Shown: positions 34,851 through 46,930 of the stretch, piece after piece
How the letters are laid out: every line of letters begins with the position of its first letter
Numbering within the stretch: the first letter of the stretch is position 1
Assembly: GCF_030272615.1 (NCBI RefSeq)
Contig: NC_081410.1
Span: 286,313,957-286,377,956, forward strand
DNA from: Cryptomeria japonica
Lineage: Eukaryota > Streptophyta > Pinopsida > Cupressales > Cupressaceae
Direction of reading: 5' to 3'
DNA: 64,000 bases
The notes under the pieces: generated by a model
The model's input: the letters and a program-made list of their open reading frames with translations, nothing else
Told to the model about the DNA's origin: nothing
Databases searched by the model: none
Position numbers and translations under genes: made by a program

Positions 34851-35216
34851 GATATAGGAATGAATAATAGAGCCTCATGGGTATCCAAGATTCAAGAGTT
34901 TAACTTGGATATTAAACCAACAAAATTAGTAAGGGGACAGGGCCTGTGTAAGTTGATTGTTGAATGTAAGAATGAAGCAACTGAGGAGCTTCCCTTGGTA
35001 TTATTTCTCGAGCTTCAAGATTCCTAGTTTGTAGATGTTGCATATTACTTAACTTATGGGGATTGTCCTGCGCATCTTTCTCCAAGAGAAAACGGAACTT
35101 GAGACTTAAGGCTACCAAATATGTCATTTTTAATGATGTGTTGTACAAAAAGGGGTTGGATGGAACTTTCTTGCACTGTGTAGATAAGTCACTTCAAGAG
35201 TCACTATTGAAGACCT
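34851..35216 (+). pseudogene. E2 RNase H tail and integrase tether
   Basis: Reads ASWVSKIQEFNLDIKPTKLV then GQGLCKLI, the standard end of gypsy RNase H, followed by a spacer with VLYKKGLDGTFLHCVD, the lead-in to integrase. It stops at the solo LTR at 35217. Confidence 0.72.
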
Positions 35217-36769
35217 TGTTGGCATATGTGCAAAGTTAGATGACATGATGATATTGTATATTGTCATTGATGTCAATATGTTGAAGTATGAACAGGTATA
35301 TTGAAGTAAGCAAACTGGCAAGTGAACTGGTATGATGGTATGAAGTGAACTGGTATGATGATATCAACCAGTATATGTGAAAACATGAACCAGTATGTTG
35401 GAATGTCAACCGGTATATGCAAAGTTTGTATCGGGGTTTCATTTGATATGACTACCGATTGGTAGTCTCAGCTTCAAGGTTTCTGGTTGATGCATTCCAA
35501 GTCTGTGTGATTTGACTGATGACATCCTATGATGAGTTAGCATTGAAATCAAGATTAGATTGTGTTGCCACGTCAACCTTGTGGGCATGAAGAATCTTCT
35601 TGCAGATCTTGCATGAAGAAGATTGATTATATCTACCTTGGGAATGTGCAAAATCCTAGTAAATGGTGGAGAGCGCGTGATGGGTTATCAACTTCCAGAA
35701 GCAGCGAAGAACGAACGATGCAGAATGTCTTGAGATTTATTCAAGATCATTTTACCCTATGTAATGTGTTTGAATGGTCAAGATTGGACCAACTGTGTTG
35801 TTAACCTAGATGCTTAGGGTTTTAGGTTTTGGCTACCAACCTAATTGTTGTCTATAAGGTCGATGATGATTTGCATTGTGAAGTTGTTGGAAAATGTTAT
35901 GTGTGTATCCAAGTGAAGTGATACTTGATTCTTGCCAGACCGTTGTAGTGAGTAGACTTCTGCAGAGTGTGATTGTAGATGTAAAGGAACTAAAGTGGAT
36001 TTGCCTTGGCATTAAGTGTTGTTATCAAATTAGTGAATTACTTGTTGACTTATAACCACTTCAATAGTTGGAAAATACCTTTACCGGGTAGCTTTAACAG
36101 GTTTTTTGTAAATCCTTTAACAGGGTGACTCAAAATCATTGAGTTCTTCAAATCCTCTTGCAAGGTAACCTTTAACAAGGTTTTAACCTTTAACCAAGTA
36201 TTTAGCCATCCCTTAACCAGGTGATCCCTAGCAGGATCAATTCCTAGCAGGAACCTGTTGTAAATTCTTTAAATGGACTAGGCTCCTAATAGAGCGGACT
36301 TCAGAAGAGTTCAAGAACAACTTGTGGGTATTCATCCCCATCATGGTTTTTCCTAGTTGGGTTTCCACGTGAAAAAATAGTGTGTCATGTGTGATGCTTT
36401 TTCATGTGATGTTTTAGTGTTTTTTGTTAAGTGGTAATGCATGTTGATATAGTGGTCATTATATTTATGATGTATTACCTATTTAAGCATATGGGTGAAG
36501 TGGAAATGAGACATTAGGTTTTAAGCATATGGGTGAAGTGGAAATGTTCTATTAGGTTTTGTGATGATCTAAGTGTTACCATTTTATGACTTTTACAGTC
36601 ACTATGTTTTACTAGTATTGCCTTGATTCAGATCAGTGATGTTGTTTACTGATTAGTGCAGTGTTTGTTGTTTAAGTTGTGAAAGAAGTTTTTGTCTATA
36701 CTGATTCACCCCTCCCCCCCAACTCCTCTCAGTATCTGTTGAGTATTTACTATTCATCATTATTCATCA
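35217..36769 (+). mobile_element. Solo LTR in E2 before integrase
   Basis: Starts TGTTGGCATATG and ends ATTCATCA. Perfect GACCT copies flank it (35212-35216 and 36770-36774), and joining them restores LLKT-FHDEACGGHF. It shares GTCATTGATGTCAA near the start and TGATTCACCCCTCCCCCC...CTCTCAGT near the end with the other copia-like LTRs. TATA-like TATAAGG near 35856. Minus-strand ORFs inside are shadows. Confidence 0.9.
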
Positions 36770-37835
36770 GACCTTTCATGATGAAGCCTGTGGTGGTCAT
36801 TTTTCATCAACAGTAACTGCTTGTAAAATTTTGAGAAATTTCTATTATTGGCTAGGAATGTTCAAGGATGCATATGCATGGGTAGCCAAATGTGAAAAGT
36901 GTAAATTATTCACAAGTAGACTGCAACTTGCAGCATTACCACTTTGGCTGGTGATTGTGGATGAACCAATCAAACTATGGGGTTTAGATTTTATAGGTCC
37001 CTTGTCACCTACCTCAAGTGTAGGATATACACACATACTAATAGCCACATATTATTTCACCAAATGGGTTGAAGCCATTCTAGTGCGCAAGATGACTTCT
37101 GAGATTATTTGTAATTTTCTTAAAGAAAATATTTTGGTTCGATTTCGAGTTCCTCTAAAATTGTGGCTAATAATGCAACTAATTTCTCTTCTACTGAGAT
37201 TTCATTATTTTGCTATGATCATGGGTTATCCCTCTCTCATTCTTTAGATTATTACCCCTAGGGTAACGGCTAGGTGGAGTCGAGTAATAAAAATTTCATA
37301 AATATTATGAAGAAGTTGGTGAGTGAAAATTTTAAAGACTCGCATAAGAAATTGTATGAAGCTCTTTGGGCAGATCATACATCTCCAAAAAGAGCTATTG
37401 GGATGTCATCTTTTGAATTAGTTTATGGCATGGGTGCCTAGGTGGCACTTCCCTTAGAACTCGTGGCTTTGAAGTTACAGATTGTCATTAAGGATGAGTA
37501 TTTTCAGGATTCTCTGGAGAAAAGGATTATGCATTTGATGAGGATTGATGAAGAAAGGGACAAGCTAGTTGATCAGATCACAAAACATCAAATGAGGGTT
37601 AAGAAAATATTTGACAAGCTAGACAAGCTACAAAAATTCATGTTGGGTGATCAGGTTTTGCTTTGGGACAGAAGAAGGGAACCAAAAGGGACGCATGCGA
37701 AGTTTGAATCTTTATGGAAAGGACTATTTGTAATTCAGGAGGTAAAGGGCCCTAACACTTTCAAAGTAGCATATCAAGATGGTTTCATTCTTCCCTTGAC
37801 CTATAATGGGTAGGATTTGAAGCTATACCAATTGT
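36770..37835 (+). pseudogene. E2 integrase, broken
   Basis: The zinc domain HDEACGGHF...CEKCKLF keeps the His-His-Cys-Cys set. Core: LWGLDFIGPLSPTSSVG has the first catalytic Asp; the second (normally SDNG) is replaced in PLKLWLIMQLI. Stops and frameshifts between 37247 and 37442. The C-terminal ORF 37442-37813 has VDQITKHQMRVKKIFDK, FMLGDQVLLWDRRRE and GPNTFKVAYQDG, the usual integrase tail. Confidence 0.88.
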
Positions 37836-38008
37836 AAGCAAGAGTACCTCATGAGTCTTGTACATAAGTTTTGGTTTGTTTAGTTTGTTGTTTCTATTAT
37901 GTTTTTGTTTTGTTTCAGTCCTTTCTAAATAAAAGCTTGTTTGTGAAACCAGAGATCCTCAAGTTCATATCGAGTTCCCTTACAATCCTAGTCCCCAGTC
38001 AGAGCCGA
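37836..38008 (+). other. E2 3' untranslated region
   Basis: No gene. As in E1, there is no clear polypurine tract; the bases before the LTR are CCCCAGTCAGAGCCGA. Confidence 0.5.
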
Positions 38009-41000
38009 TGTTAGCATCCCCTCAATTTTCCATTAAAATTCCAAGTTTGCGGGTTGCTTTTTAGTCTTTGTATCTCTTCACTTTGAACCTTTGTCATTGA
38101 ACCTTTAAACAATTCAAAGGTTCAAGGTTCAAAGTGCACTTTAGGTAATGTCCTTAGTAGCTTTCTCTTAATTAAAAACAATCACATTGTTGTAACATGT
38201 TTTGAACTTTTAACCCGTGAACCTTTTTGGTTCAAGGTTCAGAAGTTTCTTTTGCATGAGTCACGGTTGTGTAATGTTATTTAACGAGAAAGAATAAATG
38301 TGTTTAAGTCAGTATTGAACTTGAACTTTGAACCATTTGTATTTTGGTTCAATGGTTCAAAGGTCAAAGTCCTTTCACTTGTTTGTTGTTGTTATTGCTC
38401 ATTCCCGATATTATTTTGAGCCGGTAGTTTGAAATTTTTTTGTTGTTCTCTCTAAATGAAATTGAACTATTGAAATCCTTGTGAGTTGGTTCAAGGTTCA
38501 AAAGGTTCACTCCAAGTTGACTCTAAAGATTTTAATAATACTAGAGGCAACGTGGCAAAATGGAATATTCCCAACATCTAATAGTTTAAAATCCTTAATT
38601 TAGAAAGAAATCATGAGGACATTAACTATTTGTGCGGAGGTGATGGCCAATTAAGAAAGTGTCAAGTTTTTAGTCATATCACTGTTACTTCACACATTTG
38701 AATGAATCATTATGAAGTGTGTGTAAATTTTTCTCAGTTTTTTCCCATTTGCTCAAAAAGACATGTGGATTCATAAACAAAATTGTAAAGGTGTATCTAT
38801 TATAACTGAGCGAACTGGAGATGCTGAAGGTAATTTAAGCTCCACTTTCCTAAGAGGGCTTCACAAATTCATGGTGGTAATAGGTGAGTTGAGACAATTT
38901 CCCTATACTGTATTTCTCTAGTTCAGAAGGTTTGTCAGTGTAGAAGAAATATTTGGTTTGTTGGAATAGAATTCTATCCTGGTTTAAGATTGTTTGGTAA
39001 AAGTATAAGTAGACATTATGAGGCTGATACTTTCGAAACTTGGTCGGACATCATGTTTGGTGAGCATACTTCTAGAATTAGATGATACTTCTTTAGCTCA
39101 AGCCGACCTATGAAATTTCTTAGAAAGGGCCAGAAACCGTGAAGCTGGTTCAATGATGGAGATAATAGTAAGAAGTGGTTTGGTTGAAGCTGCCACATTT
39201 CCAATTGCTGCCCCATGCTCAGATTTGGTAATAGTATGTATGAATAGATACAATGTTGAAAATAGGTGCCTAAGAACCAGTAGTGGTGAGTTGTTAGTTG
39301 ATATTAACAAAGAAATAGTAATGGCTGTGATGGGAATCCTGCACAAGGAGCCATATGAGGACTGGTCAATTGGGACCTCATATGCATTCTTTTCTGAGAA
39401 GAAAAGCATATACAGAAGTGTTATTGCAAGATATTGGCTTCTAAAAGTTTAAAAGGGTGGGTCATGGCTGTTGAAGTCCCTTACTAGGGAGCACTTCATT
39501 ACAGAAGTGTGGGATATTATGATATTGTTGAACAGGATGAAGGGTAATTCACACTCATTTTATTGGGAGGACAGGCTATATTTTTATATTCAGGTGCTTC
39601 TATCAGGTGAAAAATATCTTGACTGGGTGCAAGTGATTGCAGAAAGGCTTCATGAGGGATTAAGTAATTTTGTGGGTATGTCTAGCTTTTACATGTCTTC
39701 TTATTTAATCTATATATTAGCCTATACCAGAGGTTGGCATGGACTGCATAGTGAACCATGGGTGGATGGTATGAAAGTCTATGATTACTATCCTTTACTA
39801 CAACAATAGAGATATGTAGAGAATATCACCAGATGGAATGGTGTCTTTGCAGGAATACTTGCATTTGAATTACAGGGTGATGTTAATAAAAGGATGTCAG
39901 TTGAAGCCATGGAATTGATTAGTATATATGGCAGATTTTTCATTCAATTTCCCAAGTTTACCTATCTTTGAGTAGGTGGTTTTGAGGATGAACCTTTCAA
40001 GCTATCAAGATATGCCTTTGATAGCTATGTACTCATTCAAGTGAGTAGACAATTTTCTCATATTGATAAAAAGTTAGGAACAAAGAGTGAATCTGGGGTT
40101 ACTTTTCCAATTGAACTTGGCTATTACAACTCTAAGTCCATGTCTGATGCTTTGAACATGGAGTTATAGTTTAAGAAGATAAATTTGCAGCCTTATGTTG
40201 CTAGATGAAAGTTTGACAGCAGGGGATATGTTGTGGAGAATCTAAATGTAGATGATCATTTTTGTCATGAACCCCAACTGGAAGATTACTGGGAAAATTG
40301 TAGTGATGAGTATGAAGTAAGGAAGAGATTATGGTCCAGATTTACTCTACAATAAGTAATTACCATGAGAATTCCCATCAATGTGTCTGGGGTACAGGAA
40401 GAAACAAGGGAAGATGTTTTAGATCCTGAATTTAATAAGAAGGTTCAAGGACAGCCGATTCTTGAGATTGACTGGGACAAAAAGGAAGATGAAAAAATTT
40501 AGGCCATGACCTTCAAAGTTATAAGGAGAACTAAAAAATGGTTAAGAGACCAAAAATTTAGAAAATGATCATTCATGCCTTCCCATGAACTAATAGTTGG
40601 TTCACATGTTGCGACTCAACTTCCTATTTCTACCTCTAACAAGATTGTTGATGTTGTAGGTGATAAAAAGCCAGTTGTTGAACAAATTCAACCCAAAAGA
40701 TAAAAAAGGTCCTTGCTAAGTTCTTCAACAGTCTGAGTGACTTGTTCAAGAAGAAAAAAGAAGAGCAGAGAGCTAGCATTGAGCCAAATTGTTGTAGACC
40801 TAGATCCGAGTGAGGAAGTTGAAGTGATAATGGATCAACAAGAATTGAATAACCCTCCAGTACAAGATATGGGTACAGGTAAAGAACCAAAAGGTGAGCT
40901 GAATCCAATGAACACCCTAACTATTGTTGATTCCCCAAGTGGTCAGACAACTCCTCTGTCCAAAGAAGCTTCAAGCACTCCACGATGGTTAGGGCCTTCC

Positions 41001-43034
41001 ATTGGGAAGAAATGCATTGTTGTCCCAATCACAATCCCCATGGAAGATATGGTGAGGAAGTGCCTCAGAAAAGTGTCTAAGTCAAAAAACTCAAAAAATA
41101 GACAATGGTGGAGGTAGACAAGGCTACAAGTCATTGGACAAATGAAATAGATAAACCTATCCGAGGTAGAGATTCAAAAAAAGCTATAGAAGATGACTTC
41201 ACTATAGAGAAAATTGATTTGGGAGTTTCTTCAGGAGTGGTTGATGTCAAGCACTTGGAATCCTCCACAAAGAGGATGATTTCAAGATCTTGGAAAGATG
41301 AAAAGGATAAAAAGGAGTGGAAACAGATCGTCACCCAAATGGCTGAATAGATTAATGTCATACACTATCGAAGTCCTCAAACCCTGTCACAAATGAAACT
41401 ATCCTTTGATCCAAAATCTCCAGTGAACCAAAAGATGTTAGATTAAGTTTAGAGGAACAAAATGGTGGCAGAGATGTTCGATGAATGGCTTGATCTCATA
41501 ATATAGTAGGGTTCAGATTATATTGTCAGTTTGGTAAAAGTGTATGAAGATTTTGTAATCATAATTAAGGAGTTAGAATTAGAAGTTGTCTCCTCGAAAA
41601 AGGAAAGGACTAAATGGGTGGCAATACTTACGCAAATGAACGATGTGCAAAAATTTGGCGTAATGAAGTTCTTAACTAAGAAACTAGTGGAGAGTTTGGA
41701 TGACAATGTGATTTATGTATCGAGGAAAAATGTAGTGGCAAAATTCAATCATCAAACAAGGTCATGAAGAATATACAAGGTTTCTTAAAGGGTTGACAGA
41801 TCTGATTGACACAATGCAAAAAGATCTTAAGTGTATTGACATTCAACTCATGAAGGAAGATGCTCAAAAAATTATAGTTGTTGCAGACATGGCAAAGATA
41901 TTTAAGGAAAGAATACAGTTCATCAGGGAAACAAAGTCCTTGACTACAGATGATTTCTCAAAGGTGGCTAGAATAGAGTCAATGCTCATAGTTTGCTCTG
42001 ATCATTTGGAGGTGCATAAAGCTAGGGTGTTGCAAGTAAACATGGATAAGGAGGTCTGGAAGCAACACATCTTACATATTAGACTCCCGTATTTTCAAGT
42101 CACCTTGAATTTCTCAGCAGCACATTTGGAGTGGTGTAACATGCACATTTCCATGACAAAGTAGGATAAATCAATGACCTCCTCTACCATGATGGAGTCT
42201 TGGTCAGCTAATGGATGAGCTGTCAGCCAATCTACGACTGTTGTTTATTTAGTTTCATTTGTTTTCAAATAAATGGTTTCTTTAACTCTAGGTTAGAGTT
42301 AAAAGTTTTAGTTATGATGTAACAAACTATTGGCTTGGGGGCTATTTATGTAAGTAAGTAAGTTTAAGTGAGGGTCTAAAAAACTGTGATTTGGTTGAAT
42401 AGATTGGTTTTTCTTTGAAATTTTCAAAATTGATATTTCTGGTGTTTGAATGAAATTTTATGGTATGTGATCTTAAAATCTGTGTATTTGAAGAATTGGC
42501 AAGTTCAGTTGGGATATTTTCTTTTGTGCAAAAGTATCATTTCATTACCAGTTATTTCTGTGTTTCTAGATTCATTGATTTCATTTCTTATAAGGAAATT
42601 CATTATTGTTTAAGTGGTACTGATCCCCCTTATCTTGTGAGGCATGAGTGAGAATCGATCAACATTTATACTACTTTGAGTTTACTTTGTTTTGGGTTTA
42701 TGGAATGAACATGTGTGGAAGTAGAAGTCTGTGAGCTCTACATTTGAAATAGATCTTCAATAATATTATTTTCAATCTTCATAGCATTCTTTTGTGTTGA
42801 TGAATGAATGCGAAAGCCTTTTGCGCTTTCTGGTGAAAAGTGTATTCATTTCTAAAATTTCTACATAAAAATCATTGTAAATCTCATGAGGAGTTGTCCT
42901 CTAATGCAGAGGATGAACCTTAAATCGGTTCACCCAACTTTTTCTTTATTTTTATTTCTTTCATAAAGGGATGTGCAAGAGTCATATTATAATTTAAATA
43001 TAATTTAAAGAAAGGGGCAATCTATTAACCAAGA
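38009..43034 (+). repeat. E2 3' LTR, about 5.03 kb
   Basis: Second copy of 24432-29459, with the same inverted-repeat start (about 38097-38500), coding zone and tail. Many scattered substitutions separate the two copies. Confidence 0.93.
39018..42164 (+). pseudogene. Long unknown protein gene inside the E2 3' LTR (better-kept copy)
   Basis: From ATG 39018 most of the gene stays in one frame to about 41100 (stops near 39114, 39450, 39807 and later), then shifts frame, and ends at 42164: about 1,048 codons. Blocks in order: FPIAAPCSDLVIVCMNRY, ELLVDINKEIVMAVMGIL, HKEPYEDWSIGTSYAFFSEK, LTREHFITEVWDI, GWHGLHSEPWVDGMKVYDYY, VTFPIELGYY, NLNVDDHFCHEP, EVRKRLWSRFTL, an acidic linker VVDLDPSEEVEVIMDQQE, TPRWLGPSIGKKCIVVP, SSTKRMISRSWKDEKDK, and a helical C-terminus with LMKEDAQ and ESMLIVCSDHLEVHKARVLQ. 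No signal peptide or membrane segment seen. Not a known gag, pol or env. The block around 39240-39320 resembles the E3 LTR protein. Confidence 0.8.
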
Positions 43035-44531
43035 CATGGTGAGGTTTTTTATCTGTCTGAGTGCGGAGCTCCCCATGCTCCTTCTATTCGATGTTAGTGT
43101 GGATGTGGTGGGACCCAAGTGATGTTGAGGTCTTCGAACTTTTACTCATGCCTTAGTGGAGTGATTTCTTGTGCTTGGGTGAGTGCCAATTTTGTCCAAG
43201 TGAATTTGTAGTCCGACATGGTGGTTTCATGGGAGTTACTTGGGACTTAGTGAGGCCCCTTTTTCACTTGGTCAAGTGTTGAGTTTCTTTTGGTGGTCAT
43301 TTGTCTACCCACTTGGGTGTTCTCCTATGTTTGTGGGGTCTACTTTCTCATCTGACGATTTGCGTGGCATGATATTGGTTGCCTAGTTTTACTAAACCTT
43401 CATCGGATGGCTATGTTTTAAACTATTGTTGTGCCTAATGAATGACTATGTAGGGAGATCTCATGCATCTATCTTCATGCAAATCTCTTGATCGATGACC
43501 ATAATTCAAATCTATAGTGGCCATTATCATTTAAACCCTTTGTGGATGATGGTTATCAACCTGATAGTCGAGACATTTTTTTTTCTCAGTCAATGCCCAA
43601 AATGTGATCAGATCTCGACCCAACTATTGGGATTTTTTGCCATTACTCCAGAGTTGACTATTGGAATTGATTTTGAATGCCACCTTTCCTTCTTCAATTC
43701 AATATGAGGACTTTTGAGGCTCTGTAGGCCTACTCAAACCCATTTCACACAAAGATTTCCCCTTTCTATAAGGCAACTTGCTTTCCCAAAGACAAAGGAC
43801 ATTTTGTAGATATTTTTGCATGCCATCAGATCATTCTCTAATTTGATCTCCCTTCTGAGGGTTTTTGTAACCTAACCCTTGATGGCTTAGGGTTTCTGAA
43901 CTAATGGTTCATTTTTTAGTTATGCCCCATCTATAAAGACATTTTTTGTATTTTTTAAAAAGATCTCCTCATTTTCTCTTGTAGATTTATTGCATCCTAC
44001 AGCTGTAAAATGTCACCTTGACTTCACATGAATAAAATTGTCTTATCTTGCCTTCATTTAGTTCTGATAATCTATGTAAGGTTTTAACTCTTTGTACGAA
44101 TGCTTTTCAATTGTTTTCCTTAGCATAGGTGTGTGTTGATCCTTTTTTGGATGACATTTGTGAGTTGAATCAATTCCTCTTGCCCTTTTACAAATTTTCA
44201 ACCTCCACTCTGTTCTTAGGAAGATGATTGGGATGGAATCTTGTGCATACTTTGGATGGTTTTACTTATGTTTTGTGTAGTTGTAGGTAGGAAGACCACA
44301 TTCCATCTAGGTGCAAACCTTTTCCTCTCTTTCAATAATTCCCTCCTTCTCCCTTTTCCCTCTTAGAATCACTAGATTAGGTCTTAATTGCATTTAAGAT
44401 TGATAGGAAGTTGGCCTTCTCTGGAGACTCAACCTCACTTCTGCAAGTCCCACACTTGGGAGGTTGATTCAATGTTTCACAAGGTTGATGATCAAGATTG
44501 ATCATCATAGGGTGTAACTTTTGTGATAATA
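43035..44531 (+). repeat. E1 3' LTR, second part
   Basis: Resumes with CATGG (right copy of the E2 duplication) then GAGGTTTTTTATCTGTCTGAG, matching 500-520 of the 5' LTR, and runs to AATA at 44531 (ACA in the 5' LTR). It has about 70 extra bases near 44386-44455 relative to the 5' LTR. The TATA box is at 43932. Confidence 0.9.
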
Positions 44532-44536
44532 GGAAT
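44532..44536. repeat. Target site duplication of E1, right copy (GGAAT)
   Basis: Identical to 113-117. Confidence 0.9.
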
Positions 44537-45429
44537 CTTATTTGGGTTCTTGAGGAGGTATGCATAGGTGTCCAAAATGTTCACATCTTCCAAAATTTGG
44601 AGGTTGTCTGAATGATTGTAACCCTTGGATTTTTCATTTTCAAGGGATTTATATTACCTCATGTTTTCTTCATCATGGATTCCTTGGGGTTTAATAGCTA
44701 GTGGGTTTTAATTTTTTATATTTGAACATATTTTGGTGCCTCGGAATGGGTCATGTTAGAAAGATGTGGGAATATCTTTGTAAGCAAGAAAATTAGGGTT
44801 CATTGTAGCTCTTATGACTCTCTCTCCATTTTAACTTCCTTTGTAATACTTTTCTCTTATCTAATATTATACCTTAAGTCATGAACTGAATGAATTTATA
44901 AAGTATCCTTAGTTTTATGACATGTCATTTTCCTAACTCATTATGACACCCTGCACCCAAGCTAACTTAGCCTACCTATGTTGTCCCTTTGTAACCAAAA
45001 TGGAATCAAATATTCTTAATGATTTTTATGCTTCTTTTTGCATCGAATCTAATAACTTGTATTCAAATATGTGACACATGTTCTCTTCATGATTTTGACA
45101 ACATATTACTTACCTTCACATTGACTTGCACAACATAGAATTGTGTTTTCATCCCACTTACACTTCACCCCATTAGAACACGATATTACACACATAATAT
45201 TAGGTATTATTTACACAAGGAGAAACACTAATACCCATTAGTCTATCTATATCCTTGGTGCACACAATAAAAAAAATTTCTTTTTGAGGTTTTGTTTAGC
45301 TAATATTTGTGGGCACCATACTTTTTTCTTGCTAGAAATATACATTATATAAATGACCTAAAATAGTCTTTTCATTGTCAAAATAGTAATTACATAGCTT
45401 ATAGAGATTTTATGTCTTGGGTGTGCTCT
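44537..45429. other. Flanking DNA right of E1, no gene
   Basis: AT-rich, no supported ORF, LTR or RNA gene. It is the old target sequence for E1 and lies before the LINE. Confidence 0.5.
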
Positions 45430-46930
45430 TCCTATGTGTACTAGGGTTCTCTAACTCTAGTTGTGCCTTCTTCTGTTTAAGGGGTTTGCATGCGAGCTAT
45501 GCGGGAGATTTGGGGCTGCAGTTTAGGTTTTGGGTGCAGTGTGGAAGGCGTAGGGTAGTGTGATTTGTTGTTTGGATTTTCTTTTGAAAATATGGTGTGG
45601 TATTTTGTTTGAGGGTGAAGTTTATGATTGATAATTTTTTCTTTCTTTATTCAATGATGGGGATGACCCCTATAGGGGGCTTTAGAGGAAATCCAATGAA
45701 TTCTTTCGGTGAAGCTATGAGAAGAGGGGATCCATCTTCTTCCTTTCATGTGAGTGCCATAATTTTTTCTATAATGCTTTGGATGTCTATATCCTTCTCT
45801 ATGTAGGACTGGGTTTTGAAGGTTAATGGGTGTCTAGAGCATTCCTAAGCTATACTAGTTTTAGTTATCCAATTGAGTTTAGTTTTATAGTATGTTTCCT
45901 ATTTGTCAAATAATCTCATGATCTTTAAATTTATGGGCATTGAATTCTCTTCCTACCTTGAAATATTGGGCTCAAAAGATGTAGAATCTAGAAGGGAACA
46001 TGGAAGTGATGTTGGTAGCTAATAATTATTTCATGGTGGTGTTCTCATGCATTGTGGGTTGAAAAAAAGCCTTCAAGGTAAGGCCCTATTGTTATAATCA
46101 AGTTGGATTATGCATCAAACCATGATGACATGCTAGTTTTAATCCTTTATAGGAACTCCCTTCAAGAGTGTTTGTTTGGGTCTAGCTCCATTGGCTCTCG
46201 CTAGAGTGATAGAGGAGAAAAAAATTGCATATTATAGCCTTGTTGCTTGGTAATCTAGTAGGTCCTTCACAACAAGCAATGATAAAAAGGTAATTACTTA
46301 TTCTCATATTTTTGTTGAAATAGATTTATAAATGAATTTTCAAAATTTTATAAAAAATTGGTTTGCATCTACCACTTAGATTCAATAGTTGGATTATGAA
46401 TCTCTTTCACTAAGATGTTAATTATGTCATGAATGGGAATCTACAAAGGAAATGTTCAAAATTTAAATCTGTAGATTTTTCATCCAATGTACCTCCCTGC
46501 CAAACTTTGAAGGTTGATAAAGGGAAAGCCCCTTTGATGGACGAGGGTGCAAATAAGGAGGGTCTTATTCCTCTAACACCTAAGAACAAGGAAACAAGAC
46601 AAAAGTGTACCTTGAAGGAGAGACAAGTGGAGGGGTTTTTTAATCATTTTGAGGCCTTAAAAGACTTAGAATAGCATGATGGGGCACTCATTGGGATGAA
46701 AATTGTATATGACCTCTTGGAAGAGGTTCAAGAAGCTCCTAGGGAGGTATCCATATAAGACAACTATCAAGTTGCACTTCCTATTACTCATATGGATACT
46801 AATCAATTTCAAGATGCTCCTAGTGATTTAGAGACAATAGAGAATGTGGTATTGTTAGCTTCTATTTGTCTTAATCCCTTGTCAGAGATGAGGGGTCCAG
46901 ATCTAAGGAAAAAATAGTAGAGTTTCACCC
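45430..46930 (+). pseudogene. LINE ORF1 remnant
   Basis: The N-terminal text MMGMTPIGGFRGNPMNSFGE (45655) and EAMRRGDPSSSFHV are followed by broken text with IVWV*LHWLSL-like residues and, near 46380-46450, YESLSLRC*LCHEW, which looks like the Cys-Cys knuckle that ends the RNA-binding domain of plant L1 ORF1. Then KVDKGKAPLMDEGANKEGL and an acidic tail. L1 ORF1 packages LINE RNA. Placement is supported by the ORF2 that follows. The left edge is a guess. Confidence 0.6.

Larger units (their letters stand above)
24432..43034 (+). mobile_element. E2: Ty3/gypsy Tat-like element with 5-kb protein-coding LTRs
   Basis: LTRs 24432-29459 and 38009-43034 both start TGTTAGCATCCCC and end near TTAACCAA(T/G)A. 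CATGG is found on both sides (24427-24431, 43035-43039). Inside, in order: primer site, gag, protease, RNase H-like domain, RT, RNase H, integrase. Two solo LTRs cut it. The exact LTR end is uncertain by about three bases, because TTAACCA would give a standard CA end but no matching duplication. The LTRs hold a long coding region of their own. Confidence 0.92.
118..44531 (+). mobile_element. E1: Ty3/gypsy LTR retrotransposon, Tat-like, heavily nested
   Basis: LTRs at 118-1909 and 24038-44531 (the second split by E2) bound a gypsy-type internal region. Domain order along the plus strand is gag, aspartic protease, RNase H-like domain, RT, RNase H, integrase. A perfect GGAAT duplication flanks the whole. 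Removing the three insertions at this level (6035-7148, 7652 to about 22377, 24432-43034) leaves roughly 10 kb. The LTR pair differs at many positions and all genes carry stops or losses, so this is the oldest insertion in its block. The Tat assignment rests on integrase and RT phrases typical of that lineage and on the additional RNase H-like domain; it is established knowledge applied by eye. Confidence 0.92.
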
